A stretch of DNA of 64,000 nt from Nocardia vinacea (GCF_035920345.1 NZ_CP109149.1:3534001-3598000); one strand, 5' to 3'; positions 19,943 through 30,979 are shown, numbered from the stretch's first letter. The notes: generated from the letters alone by a model not told the origin. A program made the numbers and translations.

Positions 19943-21495
19943 GCGCCGCAGCCGGTTGAGCAGCCTGAGGCGACGGGTTCGGGCGCGGGAGCGCCGATGC
20001 GGGGGAGGCCGAGGCCGACTCCGATGGGGTCGGTTTTGGGGGTGATTCCGCGTTCGTGGGCGTCGCCTGCGCGGGTGCGGCGGTGGGTTTTGATGGGGGC
20101 GTCGGCGATCAGGTGATGCGGGGCCGCTTCAGTGATGTCGACGGTGATGATGTCGCCGGGGCGGATCTTTTCCGCAGCGCCTTCAGGGCGGAAGTGCACG
20201 AGTCGGCCGTCGCGGGCGCGGCCGCTCATGCGGGCGGTCGCTGCGTTCTTCTTGCCCGCACCCTCGGCGACTAGCAGTTCGACCTCGGTGCCGACAAGCG
20301 CCTTGTTCGCACCGAGGGAGATCTCCTCCTGCAGCGCGATGAGCCGCTCGTAGCGCTCCTGCACCACCACCTTGGGCAGTTGGTCGGGCATATCCGCGGC
20401 GGGTGTGCCGGGACGCTTGGAGTACTGGAAGGTGTAGGCGCTGGTGAACCGCGCCTGCCGGACCACATCCAGGGTCTCCTGGAAATCCTCCTCGGTCTCG
20501 CCGGGGAAGCCGACGATGATGTCGGTGGTGATCGCGGCATGCGGCATCGCGGCCCGCACCTTCTCGATGATGCCGAGGTAGCGCGCCTTGCGGTAGGACC
20601 GGCGCATCGCCTTCAGCACCCGATCCGAACCGGACTGCAGCGGCATATGCAGCTGCGGGCAGACATTCGGCGTCTCGGCCATCGCCTCGATCACGTCATC
20701 GGTGAATTCGGCCGGATGCGGCGAGGTGAAGCGCACTCGCTCCAGCCCATCGATGCGCCCGGCCGCGCGCAGCAGTTTGGCGAAGGCACCGCGGTCACGC
20801 GTCTCGTCGGGATCGGCGAAGGACGCACCGTAGGAGTTCACGTTCTGGCCGAGCAGCGTGACTTCCAGGACGCCCTGGTCGACCAGCGCCTGCACCTCGG
20901 CGAGCACATCGCCCGGACGGCGGTCGACCTCCTTGCCGCGCAGCGACGGCACGATGCAGAACGTGCAGGTGTTATTGCAGCCCACCGAGATCGAAACCCA
21001 ACCGGCATAGGCGGATTCGCGCTTGGCGGGCAGGCTCGACGGGAATGCCTCCAGCGATTCCAGAATCTCCACCTGTGCCTCGGCATTGTGCCGCGCGCGT
21101 TCCAGCAGCACCGGCAGCGATCCGATGTTGTGTGTGCCGAATACCACATCGACCCACGGCGCCTTGCGCACGACGGTGTCGCGGTCCTTCTGCGCCAGGC
21201 AGCCGCCGACGGCGATCTGCATGCCCGGCCGGTCGGCCTTGATCGGGGCGAGGTGGCCGAGAGTGCCGTAGAGCTTGTTGTCGGCGTTCTCGCGCACCGC
21301 GCAGGTATTGAAGACGACGAGGTCGGCCGTCGCACCCGGCGCGGCCTTCACATAACCCGCATCCTCGAGCAGGCCCGACAAGCGTTCGGAATCGTGCACG
21401 TTCATCTGGCAACCGAAGGTGCGGACCTCGTAACTGCGTGCGCCGTCCGCGGCCGCAGGGGCGGGAGACAACACTGCCTGTCCGATCGAATCCAC
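19939..21495 (-). CDS. miaB: tRNA-2-methylthio-N6-dimethylallyladenosine synthase
   Basis: 518 residues. A radical-SAM methylthiotransferase acting on MiaA-modified A37 of tRNA. The N-terminal UPF0004 domain carries Cys29, Cys65 and Cys99 for the auxiliary iron-sulfur cluster. The radical-SAM motif GCNNTCTFC gives Cys173, Cys177 and Cys180. A C-terminal TRAM domain (~380-450) follows, then a ~60-residue tail. The start is GTG at 21495. Confidence 0.97.
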   Translation of the reverse strand: MDSIGQAVLSPAPAAADGARSYEVRTFGCQMNVHDSERLSGLLEDAGYVKAAPGATADLVVFNTCAVRENADNKLYGTLGHLAPIKADRPGMQIAVGGCLAQKDRDTVVRKAPWVDVVFGTHNIGSLPVLLERARHNAEAQVEILESLEAFPSSLPAKRESAYAGWVSISVGCNNTCTFCIVPSLRGKEVDRRPGDVLAEVQALVDQGVLEVTLLGQNVNSYGASFADPDETRDRGAFAKLLRAAGRIDGLERVRFTSPHPAEFTDDVIEAMAETPNVCPQLHMPLQSGSDRVLKAMRRSYRKARYLGIIEKVRAAMPHAAITTDIIVGFPGETEEDFQETLDVVRQARFTSAYTFQYSKRPGTPAADMPDQLPKVVVQERYERLIALQEEISLGANKALVGTEVELLVAEGAGKKNAATARMSGRARDGRLVHFRPEGAAEKIRPGDIITVDITEAAPHHLIADAPIKTHRRTRAGDAHERGITPKTDPIGVGLGLPRIGAPAPEPVASGCSTGCGA

Positions 21496-21666
21496 CCGTC
21501 CAGGGTACGGGGGTGCGCAACGCGGGTTTTCAGCGCATCGGCGCAGGCTCCGGGCCCCGGCCGGGTCGCATCGGAAGGGTTACGGCGCTGTGTCGTATCG
21601 GCGCGGCGTGACGGTGTGTCGCCGAAACCCGGGCAAATCGCCGTTTTCCGCTTAAGGTCTTGGACC

Positions 21667-22488
21667 ATGACCGACGACGCCACCACGCCCGACACAATCG
21701 GGTTGGCCAAAACCGGGGCAGCTAGTTCTGATGAGGGCAGTACCGCTACGAGCGCGCCGATGATTTCGATGCGCAATGTGGAAAAGCACTTCGGTGACCT
21801 CCATGTGCTGCGCGATATCAACCTCGAAGTCCCCAAGGGACAGGTCGTCATCGTTCTCGGCCCCTCGGGGTCCGGGAAGTCGACGCTGTGCCGCACCATC
21901 AACCGATTGGAGCCGATCGACTCCGGCGATATCGCCATCGACGGCGTACCACTGCCCGCCGAGGGCCGCGCGCTCGCCGCACTGCGCGCCGATGTCGGCA
22001 TGGTGTTCCAATCGTTCAACCTCTTCGCGCACAAGACGATCGTCGAGAACGTGATGCTCGCGCCGCTGAAGGTCCGCAAGGTGAAAAAGGAGGGCGCCCG
22101 CAAGCGCGCGATGGAACTGCTCGAGCGTGTCGGGATCGCCAATCAGGCCGATAAGTATCCGGCGCAGCTCTCCGGCGGCCAGCAGCAGCGCGTGGCGATC
22201 GCCCGCGCGCTGGCGATGAGCCCGAAGGTGATGCTGTTCGACGAGCCGACCTCGGCGCTGGACCCGGAGATGGTCAACGAGGTGCTCGACGTCATGGTGT
22301 CGCTGGCCAAGGAGGGGATGACGATGCTGGTCGTCACCCATGAGATGGGCTTCGCACGCAAGGCGGGCAACCGGGTGCTCTTCATGGCGGACGGGCTGAT
22401 CGTCGAGGACGACACACCCGAGGTGTTCTTCACTGCGCCGAAGTCCGACCGTGCCAAGGACTTCCTCGGCAAGATTCTGAGCCACTGA
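21667..22488 (+). CDS. gluA: Glutamate ABC transporter ATP-binding protein
   Basis: 273 residues. Walker [10 protein letters not shown], signature [16 protein letters not shown] and Walker B VMLFDEP are all present. It powers uptake of glutamate or a similar polar amino acid. Most relatives begin at [12 protein letters not shown] (21760), so the 31-residue leader from 21667 may or may not be translated. It is the first gene of gluABCD. The same operon lies next to recX-recA and miaB in Corynebacterium glutamicum, which supports the name. Confidence 0.92.
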   Translation: MTDDATTPDTIGLAKTGAASSDEGSTATSAPMISMRNVEKHFGDLHVLRDINLEVPKGQVVIVLGPSGSGKSTLCRTINRLEPIDSGDIAIDGVPLPAEGRALAALRADVGMVFQSFNLFAHKTIVENVMLAPLKVRKVKKEGARKRAMELLERVGIANQADKYPAQLSGGQQQRVAIARALAMSPKVMLFDEPTSALDPEMVNEVLDVMVSLAKEGMTMLVVTHEMGFARKAGNRVLFMADGLIVEDDTPEVFFTAPKSDRAKDFLGKILSH

Positions 22489-22553
22489 ACCGAGCAATCA
22501 CCGCAAACGTAAAGACCTCGGCCACCGAAATCACCAGAGGGAGAAGGAACACG

Positions 22554-23387
22554 ATGAGGATCAACCGTTCGCTTCGACTCGGCATCGGGGCGATAGCCCT
22601 GACGCTGGCCGCCACCACCGCCGCCTGTGGCGGGGGTAGCGACAAGTCCGCACTCGACAACGCCAAGGACGGAAAGCTCACCGTCGGCATCAAATTCGAC
22701 CAGCCGGGCCTCGGCCTGCGCAACAAAGACGGCTCCTACAGCGGCTTCGACGTCGAGGTCGCCAAGTACGTCGCGGGCAAGCTCGGTGTGAAGCCGGAGA
22801 ACATCACGTTCAAGGAGTCCCCATCCGGTCAGCGCGAGACGCTGATCGAGAACGGTCAGGTCGACTACATCGTCGCGACCTACTCGATCAACGATGCGCG
22901 TAAGCAGAAGGTCGACTTCGCCGGGCCGTATTACGTTGCGGGCCAGGCGCTTTTGGTGAAGGCCGACAACTCCGGCATCAACGGTCCCGATGATCTGAAG
23001 GGTAAGAAGGTCTGCTCGGTGAAGGGCTCCACCCCGGCCCAGAACATCGAGAAGAACTACCCCGCCACGCAGTTGCAGACCAACGACACCTACTCGCTGT
23101 GCCTCGAGGGCCTGCAGGCCGGTTCGTACGACGCGGTGACCACCGATGACATCATCCTGGCCGGTTACGCCGCGCAGAGCGCGGGCACGTTCAAGGTCGT
23201 CGGCAAACCGTTCACCACAGAGAACTACGGCATCGGCCTGAAGAAGGGCGATAAAGAGTTGCGTGACAAGGTCAACGACGCGATCGAGGCCATGATCGCC
23301 GACGGGTCCTGGAAGAAGGCGTTCGACTCCACGGTCGGCGTCTCCGGCTACCAGGCGCCCACGCCGCCGACGGTGAACCGGTACTGA
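22554..23387 (+). CDS. gluB: Glutamate-binding lipoprotein of the ABC transporter
   Basis: 277 residues. A lipoprotein signal peptide ends at Cys25 (LAATTAAC), after which a family 3 solute-binding domain follows. Polar-amino-acid binding signatures include GLRNKDGSYSGFDVEVAKYV and YIVATYSINDARKQKVDFAG. It is anchored outside the membrane and delivers substrate to GluCD. A GGGAGAAGG site precedes the ATG. Confidence 0.93.
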   Translation: MRINRSLRLGIGAIALTLAATTAACGGGSDKSALDNAKDGKLTVGIKFDQPGLGLRNKDGSYSGFDVEVAKYVAGKLGVKPENITFKESPSGQRETLIENGQVDYIVATYSINDARKQKVDFAGPYYVAGQALLVKADNSGINGPDDLKGKKVCSVKGSTPAQNIEKNYPATQLQTNDTYSLCLEGLQAGSYDAVTTDDIILAGYAAQSAGTFKVVGKPFTTENYGIGLKKGDKELRDKVNDAIEAMIADGSWKKAFDSTVGVSGYQAPTPPTVNRY

Positions 23388-23508
23388 GATACGTGATCGG
23401 GTGGCCTGCACGGGCCACCCGATCTCTTGGCTACGAGCAACCTGTACATCGCGCGCGGAAGGACGATCTCCGGCCGCCGCACAATCCGATCGGAGGGACG
23501 CGAGCACA

Positions 23509-24183
23509 GTGTTCGACCTGATCTCGAGGTATGACGTCCTCGGCGCCTTCTGGGTGACCATCAAACTGGCCGCGTCGTCGGCGGTCCTCGCCCTGATCCT
23601 GGGCACATTCGTCGCCGCGATGCGCGTGTCCCCCGTGCCGGTCGCCCGTTTTCTCGGCGCCGCCTACGTCACCATCTTCCGCAATACCCCGCTGACGCTG
23701 ATCATCGTGTTCTGCTCACTGGGCCTCTACTCCACCATGGGCTGGAAGCTCGCACCGGAGGGCCCGAACTCGCTGGCGCAGAACAACTTCCGTTACGCCG
23801 TACTCGGACTCAGCATCTACACAGCGGCATTCGTGTGCGAGTCTTTGCGCTCGGGCATCAACACCGTGCCGATGGGCCAGTCCGAGGCGGGCCGCTCACT
23901 GGGCTTCACCTTTACGCAGAATCTGCGAATCGTGGTGCTGCCGCAGGCATTCCGCTCGGTCATCGCCCCGTTGGGCAGCGTGCTGATCGCGCTCACCAAG
24001 AACTCGACGATCGCCTCGGCGATCGGCGTCGCCGAGGCCGCGACCCTGATGGCCAAGATGAACGAGAACGAGGCCGCTCTGATCACCATCGGCTTCATCT
24101 TCGCACTCGGCTTCGTAATCCTGACCCTGCCGACCGGCCTGCTGTTCGGCTGGCTGGCCAAGCGATTCGAGGTGGCTCGATGA
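23509..24183 (+). CDS. gluC: Glutamate ABC transporter permease
   Basis: 224 residues. A His/Glu/Gln-type amino-acid permease with about five membrane segments and the cytoplasmic EAA loop (GQSEAGRSLGFTFTQNLRIVVLPQA). The start is GTG at 23509, 8-10 bases behind GGAGGG. The longer open frame from 23401 has no support. Its stop overlaps the gluD start (ATGA). Confidence 0.92.
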   Translation: MFDLISRYDVLGAFWVTIKLAASSAVLALILGTFVAAMRVSPVPVARFLGAAYVTIFRNTPLTLIIVFCSLGLYSTMGWKLAPEGPNSLAQNNFRYAVLGLSIYTAAFVCESLRSGINTVPMGQSEAGRSLGFTFTQNLRIVVLPQAFRSVIAPLGSVLIALTKNSTIASAIGVAEAATLMAKMNENEAALITIGFIFALGFVILTLPTGLLFGWLAKRFEVAR

Positions 24184-25073
24184 GTGCTTCGGTTCTTTTC
24201 GATGCGCCGGGGCCCCGCGCGCGCATTCGAAATCAAATCTATTCCGTCATCGCGATTGTCGCGGTGCTGGCACTCGGCTGGGTGTTCTACCGCGGCTTCG
24301 CCGATAAGGGCCAGTTCACCGCGGAGAAGTGGAAGCCGTTCATCGAGGCGGACGTCTGGAAGACCTATCTGCTGCCCGGCCTGCGCGGCACCCTGATCGC
24401 GGCGCTGCTGTCGATTGTGTTCGCGCTGGTGATCGGCATGGTCTTCGGCATCCTTCGCCTGTCGGATCACCGGGTGGTGCGCTGGGTGGCGGGAGCGATC
24501 GTCGAAGTGGCCCGGGCCATTCCGGTGCTGATCCTGATGATCTTCCTGTTCTACGTCTTCTCCGATTACAAGGTGTTCAAGGTCGATCAGCTTGCGCTGT
24601 GGGCCGTGGTGATCGCGCTGACGGTCTACAACGGTTCGGTCATCGCCGAAATCGTGCGAGCCGGCATCAAATCGCTGCCGAAGGGGCAGACCGAGGCCGC
24701 GGTGGCGCTGGGTCTGCGCAAGGGGCAGCTGATGCGGTTGATCCTGCTGCCGCAGGCGATTACCGCCATGCTGCCCGCCTTGATCTCGCAAATGGTTGTG
24801 GCGCTGAAGGATTCGGCGCTCGGTTACCAGATCACGTACCTCGAGATCGTGCGTCAGGGCTCGCAACTCGGTGCGGCCGAACGCAACACGGTGCCCGCGC
24901 TGATGGTCGTCGCCGTCGTGATGATTCTGCTGAACAGCACGTTGACGATCGTGGCCAATAAGCTGGAGCAGCGGTTGCGCTCGCGCAAGCGGACCAAGGG
25001 TGCCGGCGTCGTGGCGGCCGACTCGATTCTGGCCGATGCGACTCCGGGGATGGATATCACGCAGAAGCCGTGA
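24180..25073 (+). CDS. gluD: Glutamate ABC transporter permease
   Basis: 297 residues. Partner of GluC in the membrane channel. EAA loop GQTEAAVALGLRKGQLMRLI; about five membrane helices after a short N-terminal tail. The ATG overlaps the gluC stop, indicating coupled translation. The C-terminus is a charged cytoplasmic tail of ~30 residues. It is the last gene of the operon and is followed by a long stem-loop. Confidence 0.92.
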   Translation: MSASVLFDAPGPRARIRNQIYSVIAIVAVLALGWVFYRGFADKGQFTAEKWKPFIEADVWKTYLLPGLRGTLIAALLSIVFALVIGMVFGILRLSDHRVVRWVAGAIVEVARAIPVLILMIFLFYVFSDYKVFKVDQLALWAVVIALTVYNGSVIAEIVRAGIKSLPKGQTEAAVALGLRKGQLMRLILLPQAITAMLPALISQMVVALKDSALGYQITYLEIVRQGSQLGAAERNTVPALMVVAVVMILLNSTLTIVANKLEQRLRSRKRTKGAGVVAADSILADATPGMDITQKP

Positions 25074-25087
25074 GTCCGTGGCCTAAC

Positions 25088-25161
25088 GGGTCTGAGCGCG
25101 CACCTTCGCCCGAATCCAGCTGAGATCGCCAGATTTCGCGGGAACGTGCACGCTCAGACCC
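25088..25161 (+). terminator. Stem-loop after the glu operon
   Basis: Arms 25088-25103 and 25146-25161 pair over 16 positions with one mismatch, starting 15 bases after the gluD stop. There is no U-tract, as is common in high-GC actinobacteria. Confidence 0.6.
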
Positions 25162-25331
25162 ATTTCGGGCTGACTCGGCTTTCGCACACGCAGTATCGGG
25201 GGCGTGCGGCTGATACCAAGCGCGTGCAGATTCCAGTGTGCAGCGGTTGGGTTATCGTCGCGTCGATCGGGTGAGTGGCGCGCAATCGGTCGCGGTAATC
25301 AGGACGAGAGCACTGGTGGCGCGGAGGCTTT

Positions 25332-25393
25332 CACCCCCTTTTGGGACGGCCGCACACCCGGTATGCGCGGGTGTGCGGCCGTCACAGGGGGTG
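25332..25393 (-). terminator. Long perfect stem-loop downstream of the LysR gene
   Basis: A perfect 15-bp stem (25345-25359 with 25369-25383) has a 9-base loop. It is extended by a second perfect 7-bp arm pair (25332-25338 with 25387-25393). It lies 48 bases past the stop of the minus-strand LysR gene and could also stop read-through from gluD. The rest of the 25,074-25,440 interval shows nothing coding. Confidence 0.65.
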
Positions 25394-25440
25394 CGGGAGC
25401 CCAGCGTATGCGCGGGGCACGTCGATCAGGTGGTTGGTGA

Positions 25441-26391
25441 TCAGGACGAGTGCACGGTGCTGCGGAGTTCTTCGGTTTCGGAGTGCGAGGCAGCGGTGAA
25501 AGTTTCGGCGGGTATTGCGGATTCGGGTGGGTAGGTGGCCGCTGCTACGGCGGTGGCTGCGCGGACGAAGGCCGCTACCGCGGGTGAGTGGCAGTTTTGC
25601 GGCCAGGCTATCGCGAGGGCCGTTGGTTTGAGGTCGGCGACAGGGCGGTAGGCGATCCCGGGGCGGGGGTGGCGGCGAGCGACCGAGGTGGGCGGGAACC
25701 AGATGATGTTGCCCAGTTCGACCAAGTTGAACAGCTGCGCCAGATCCAGGACCGGACGTGGGGGTTCGGGAGGCGGGGCGAGGCCGTCGCGGTCGGCGGG
25801 AGTTCCGTCGGGGAGCGTTCGACCGGCCAGGTCGGCAAGGCACAGGGTGGTCCGGGCGGCGAGCGGATCGGATGCGGCCAGCGCGACCAGGCGGGGTTCG
25901 GTGAGCAGCGGTTCGACATCCAGACCACGGTCGTCGAATGGGGTGGCCAGGAGGGCGACATCTGCGCGGCCCTGACGAAGGGCCGGGACCTGCTCGCCCC
26001 GACCGCCCAACATCAACTCCACCGGAACTGCCGCGTCCTCGAGGTGATATGTCTCGAAGATCTGTGGCAGGAGTCCGGCGTCGTAGTCGGCTTTGAGCGC
26101 GAGCCGTAGCCCCGGTGCGGGCCTGCCGACGTGCCGGGCACGCTCAGCAGCCGCCGCGACGGCATCGAGTGCGGTCCGCGCGTCGCGGAGCAAGGTCTCG
26201 CCGGGCGGGGTGAGCACGACGTGTCGGGTGGTGCGCTCGAAAAGTTGAACGCCCAGCTGACGTTCCAGTTCCCGGATCGCCCGCGAGAGGGGTGGTTGCG
26301 CCATCCCCAGTCGGTCGGCTGCGCGTCCGAAATGCAGTTCCTCGGCGACGGCCACGAAGTATCGGAGTTGCCGAACCTCCAGATCACTCAT
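25441..26391 (-). CDS. LysR-family transcriptional regulator
   Basis: 316 residues. An N-terminal winged helix (LRYFVAVAEELHFGRAADRL, MAQPPLSRAIRELERQLG) is followed by a LysR substrate-binding domain. It is divergent from the NmrA-like gene with 96 bases between the starts, the classic arrangement for a LysR regulator controlling its neighbour. The inducer is unknown. The C-terminal ~20 residues are Ser/Thr/Glu-rich. Confidence 0.9.
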   Translation of the reverse strand: MSDLEVRQLRYFVAVAEELHFGRAADRLGMAQPPLSRAIRELERQLGVQLFERTTRHVVLTPPGETLLRDARTALDAVAAAAERARHVGRPAPGLRLALKADYDAGLLPQIFETYHLEDAAVPVELMLGGRGEQVPALRQGRADVALLATPFDDRGLDVEPLLTEPRLVALAASDPLAARTTLCLADLAGRTLPDGTPADRDGLAPPPEPPRPVLDLAQLFNLVELGNIIWFPPTSVARRHPRPGIAYRPVADLKPTALAIAWPQNCHSPAVAAFVRAATAVAAATYPPESAIPAETFTAASHSETEELRSTVHSS

Positions 26392-26487
26392 ATCCCCACG
26401 GTATCAACGCTTATCGAATCGGTCCTTCAGGTTCGGTGCCGCGCCGACTTGACTGGCCAGTGCCAAATCACTCGAGCAGAGGTTGTC

Positions 26488-27372
26488 ATGATCGTTGTTA
26501 CTACCCCTACCGGCGCCATCGGCCGTCAGGTCCTCCCCCATCTCCTCGACCGCGGCGCGCCGGTCCGCGTTATCGTGCGTGATCCAGCACGCCTGCCCGC
26601 GCACATCCGCGAGCACGTCGAAGTCGTAACCGGATCGCATAGCGATATTGATGTGGTCACCCAGGCGTTCGCCGACGCCGACGCCGTGTTCTGGTTGCTG
26701 CCCCCCGTCCATCGTGGCGCGAGCCTCGAAGCCGCGGTTCTGGACTTCACACGGCCCGCGTGCGAGGCATTCAAGAGTCAGGGTGTCGAGCGAGTGGTCG
26801 GAGTCTCATCCATCGGTCGCGGGTCAGCGGTGGTCGGGAACGCCGGACTGGTCACGGCGTCGCTGGCCATGGACGATCTGATTGCGAGTACCGGCGTGAG
26901 CTACCGAGCGCTGGCGATGCCCTCGTTCATGGATAATCTGCTTCGCCAAGTCGAAGTAATCAAGACTCAGGGCATATTCTTCGCACCGCTGTCCCCCGAT
27001 CTGAAACGCCCCACCTGCGCAACCCGCGATATCGCCGCCGTCGCCGCCGAACTGCTGCTCGACGACTCGTGGAGTGGATACGACAGCGTCCCTGTACTCG
27101 GCCCAGAGGACTTGTCCAACAACGACATGGCGCAAATCATGTCCGAAGTGCTCGGCCGCCCGATCCGCTTCCAACAAGTCTCCGGCGAGGCCTACAAGAC
27201 CACAATGCTCGAATCCGGCATGTCCGAGGCCATGGCCCAGGGCATGTACGACATGCTGGAGGCAAAGGAGAACGGCCTCGACAACGCCGAACCCCGCACC
27301 CCCCAATCCACAACCCCCACCACCTTCCGCCAATGGTGCGAAGAAGTTCTCACCCCCGCCCTTCAGCTCTAA
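26488..27372 (+). CDS. NmrA-like NAD(P)-binding protein
   Basis: 294 residues. The N-terminal Rossmann motif is TTPTGAIGRQVLPHLL, a variant of GxxGxxG. VIVRDPARLP would contact the cofactor, and VVGVSSIGRG matches atypical short-chain dehydrogenases of the NmrA type. These act as redox sensors or quinone/NADPH-dependent reductases. The ATG at 26488 has AGAGG before it. Probably controlled by the divergent LysR protein. Confidence 0.82.
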   Translation: MIVVTTPTGAIGRQVLPHLLDRGAPVRVIVRDPARLPAHIREHVEVVTGSHSDIDVVTQAFADADAVFWLLPPVHRGASLEAAVLDFTRPACEAFKSQGVERVVGVSSIGRGSAVVGNAGLVTASLAMDDLIASTGVSYRALAMPSFMDNLLRQVEVIKTQGIFFAPLSPDLKRPTCATRDIAAVAAELLLDDSWSGYDSVPVLGPEDLSNNDMAQIMSEVLGRPIRFQQVSGEAYKTTMLESGMSEAMAQGMYDMLEAKENGLDNAEPRTPQSTTPTTFRQWCEEVLTPALQL

Positions 27373-27503
27373 CCACTGAAGCCAGTCCGCAGCCCGAGCC
27401 GGCCCCTGTTCACCACGCACACGCGCGGCCGCACATGTGCCTCGAGCAAGAGTCACGTGGGCGACCAAGACCTCACGCAGGTGGGCGGGGCGTGCTGCCA
27501 GGC

Positions 27504-28682
27504 TCAGTCGAGGTCCGGCGTGTCGAACTGGGCCTGTGCGAGTTCGGCTTTCACGACGGTGAAGGCTGTGGATTGGTTGTAGCCGCGGCGGGCGAGCATG
27601 GAGACGAGGCGGCGGATCGTTTTGTCGCGGTCCAGGTTTGTGGGCATGGTGCGTAGTTTGCGCCGGACCAGTTCGGTGGCGCGTTGTTCCTCGTCGTCGG
27701 CGGTGATGGCGTCGAGGGCGCAGGCGGCGTCGGATTGGGAGACGCCTTTGCGGCGAAGTTCTTGGGCAAGAGCTTGTTTGCCCTTGCCGGAGAATGTGTG
27801 GCGGGACTGGACCCATTGTTCCGCGAAGGCGGCATCGTCGATCAGGCCGACCTCGGTGAAGCGGTCCAGGGCGCGTTCGGTGATTTCAGGCGTAAAGCCC
27901 TTGGCCGCGAGACGCTGCGCCAGTTCGGCACGGCTGCGGGCGCGGACGGCGAGCAGGCGAAGACACGCCTCCTTCGCCTGCTCGACCGTCCCGCCTTGGG
28001 GAGTGCGCTCCACACGGGACCGGTTCGCACCGGTGCCAGTCGAGGACGCACCTTCCTCGGATCCGGCCGCCACCGGATCCGCCCATCGGCCTTCGGAACT
28101 CTGTAAGTCAGCCGAGTGGGAGTCGTTGCGCCGGAATTCGTTCCGGCGCCCGCGACCGCGCCGGGACCCAGTCGAGCGCACCCGCTGCGGATCGGGCGCG
28201 CTCGACCGAGTTCCCATGATGTCCGAATCGGCCAAACCACCTTCGGCCAACCGGACCCGCCTATCCCCCTGCCCCCTCCCCCGAAACCCCGATCCCTCCG
28301 AATCCCCCTCGAGCCACTGGCCCCGGCCCGACTCGTGCTCGTCCGAGTGGAAATCCACAGCCTCCGACTCGATCTCGGACCGCCGACCACGGCTCCGCTG
28401 GGAACCACCCGACCGGAGCCCGGCAGCCCCTGCGGACTGCTGGACTCGCCTGGACTCAGGCTCGCCCACCTGGAAACCAGCGGCTTCCGAACCGCCCTCG
28501 GACCAGTGCACCCGCCCTGGTTCGGGCTCGCCCGAACCGGATCCGGCGGGGGTTGAGATGGGTGGGCGGCCTGAGGCGGAGAGTAGTTCGTTCAGGCGGT
28601 GGCGGGCCTCGGTTACCGGGTCGGGCCGCGTTGTATCGGGTGCGGGCCCGGTGGGGTGTGGGGCTGGGCGCCGAGGGGGCAT
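27504..28682 (-). CDS. recX: RecX regulator of RecA with a long N-terminal extension
   Basis: 392 residues; typical RecX is 150-200. The RecX part begins near residue 225 (EQAKEACLRLLAVRARSRAE) and has the expected three-helix repeats, including LRRKGVSQSDAACALD and RRLVSMLARRGYNQSTAF. RecX binds and inhibits RecA filaments. The first ~220 residues are rich in Arg, Ser, Gly and Glu with repeated SEGG/ESR/GRG patterns, probably disordered. The gene starts 4 bases after the recA stop, so the two are co-transcribed. An internal start that makes a short RecX is possible. Confidence 0.88.
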   Translation of the reverse strand: MPPRRPAPHPTGPAPDTTRPDPVTEARHRLNELLSASGRPPISTPAGSGSGEPEPGRVHWSEGGSEAAGFQVGEPESRRVQQSAGAAGLRSGGSQRSRGRRSEIESEAVDFHSDEHESGRGQWLEGDSEGSGFRGRGQGDRRVRLAEGGLADSDIMGTRSSAPDPQRVRSTGSRRGRGRRNEFRRNDSHSADLQSSEGRWADPVAAGSEEGASSTGTGANRSRVERTPQGGTVEQAKEACLRLLAVRARSRAELAQRLAAKGFTPEITERALDRFTEVGLIDDAAFAEQWVQSRHTFSGKGKQALAQELRRKGVSQSDAACALDAITADDEEQRATELVRRKLRTMPTNLDRDKTIRRLVSMLARRGYNQSTAFTVVKAELAQAQFDTPDLD

Positions 28683-28686
28683 CGGA

Positions 28687-29733
<1,047 letters not shown>

Positions 29734-29781
29734 ATCCTGATCCCCTTCTCGACGGGTAAGTCTCGTTCTTGGTTGGCGCCC

Positions 29782-29804
29782 ACATTAGAGGGCGGCACCG
29801 ACAA
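29782..29804 (-). promoter_or_regulatory. RecA-independent DNA-damage promoter of recA (RecA-NDp type)
   Basis: On the minus strand, TTGTCGGTG (29796-29804), an 8-base spacer and TAATGT (29782-29787) match the mycobacterial RecA-NDp consensus TTGTCRGTG-N8-TANNNT exactly. This promoter class responds to DNA damage without LexA and depends on ClpR-type regulators. It lies about 50 bases upstream of the recA start. Confidence 0.85.
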
Positions 29805-29824
29805 GTTCTGACGACCAGCCTAGA

Positions 29825-29838
29825 CGAACAGATGTTCG
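29825..29838 (-). promoter_or_regulatory. LexA (SOS) box upstream of recA
   Basis: CGAACAGATGTTCG is a perfect palindromic fit to the Gram-positive/actinobacterial SOS box GAAC-N4-GTTC. It lies about 90 bases before the recA ATG and upstream of the RecA-independent promoter, the same two-element arrangement as in mycobacterial recA. Confidence 0.85.
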
Positions 29839-29941
29839 AGTCAAGCGACGCGCCCGACAACACGCGCCGCGAACTTCCCGACCACAGCAACCGCCGCGCT
29901 ACGGCCGATCGCAGCCCCTTTCTGAGCGCCGAACACCCCCA

Positions 29942-30964
29942 TCACCGCCCCAGCGAAATCCGATCACTGTCCAGCAACGTCTGCGCCTGCTTGTACACCC
30001 GCAACGCGGGCGTCACCTCCACATCCGTGATCCCGTCGAGCGCACCCAGCCGCTGCGTGACGTACCGGTAGAGGTGTGCGGTATCGCGGCACATCAACGA
30101 CGCCATCAGATTGGTCGGCCCCGTGGTCGCGGCAATGAAAACGATCTCCGGATGGGTCGCCATCGCGGTGCCCACGGCCTCGAGATCCGCCGGTCGCGTG
30201 CGTAGCCACAGCGCCGCCCGCACGGCGTACCCCATCCGTTCGATCGCGAAATCGAGATCGAAATACAGCACCCGGGATTCGACTAGTTCGGCCATGCGGC
30301 GCGCCACTTTCGTCGCGGTCCAACCGATTTCGGTGGCGATCTGGGCGTACGGCGCGCGACCGTCACGACCGAGCAGTGCCAGCATCGCCTCGTCCTGCGC
30401 CGAAAGTTCCACCGGCGCTTCCGGTCCCGTATCGGCCCGCCACAGCGGCCGCGGGCCGAGTTCGCGCAGTTGCGCCGCGGTGAACAGGTGCCCGAAATGC
30501 GGCCATTCCTCGTCGAGCGGGAAGCGGTGGATCACCTCATGGGCGGTCAGTCCGATCACCTGACTGGCCTGAGGCAACGTCTGCATCAACAACTTGTCGC
30601 GCCGCTCGACCGAGCGCGGCCTGCTCACGCACGTCACCTCGGATCCGGTGGACAGCAGGGTGACCCAGCTCAGATCCGGAAAGCGGGCCAGCGATTCGGC
30701 CAGCCGCGCCGCCTTGTCCGGAGTGGATCGGAGCCGGATCACCCAGCGCGCATGCCCGAGCGGCACCGTGTTGACCTGCCCCGCCACATGCAGGATGCCG
30801 CGCTGCCGCAGCGATCGGTAGCGCCGCGCCACCGTCTGCTCCGAAACCCCGAGGATCGCGCCGAGCTTGGCGAACGGGATGCGCGCATCGGTCACCAGCG
30901 CGTGCAGGATCTGCTTCTCGAGGACATCGAGTACGGAGGAATCCGCGCCGTCTTCGGATTGCAT
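29942..30964 (-). CDS. Lrp/AsnC-family transcriptional regulator (two-module form)
   Basis: 340 residues, about twice the usual Lrp/AsnC length. Two AsnC-type helix-turn-helix domains are visible: residues ~15-60 (LEKQILHALVTDARIPFAKLG) and ~187-235 (DEAMLALLGRDGRAPYAQIA). Each is followed by a ligand-sensing region; the second ends in an ordinary Lrp RAM domain. It is divergent from the MFS transporter gene, which it probably controls. No clear ribosome site precedes the ATG. Confidence 0.88.
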   Translation of the reverse strand: MQSEDGADSSVLDVLEKQILHALVTDARIPFAKLGAILGVSEQTVARRYRSLRQRGILHVAGQVNTVPLGHARWVIRLRSTPDKAARLAESLARFPDLSWVTLLSTGSEVTCVSRPRSVERRDKLLMQTLPQASQVIGLTAHEVIHRFPLDEEWPHFGHLFTAAQLRELGPRPLWRADTGPEAPVELSAQDEAMLALLGRDGRAPYAQIATEIGWTATKVARRMAELVESRVLYFDLDFAIERMGYAVRAALWLRTRPADLEAVGTAMATHPEIVFIAATTGPTNLMASLMCRDTAHLYRYVTQRLGALDGITDVEVTPALRVYKQAQTLLDSDRISLGR

Positions 30965-30979
30965 AGGAGGAATCTAACG

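Noticed and set aside
20380..21666. A 429-codon open stretch in frame with gluA
   Set aside because: It is the antisense of miaB; composition and lack of motifs show a shadow frame. gluA starts at 21667 or 21760.
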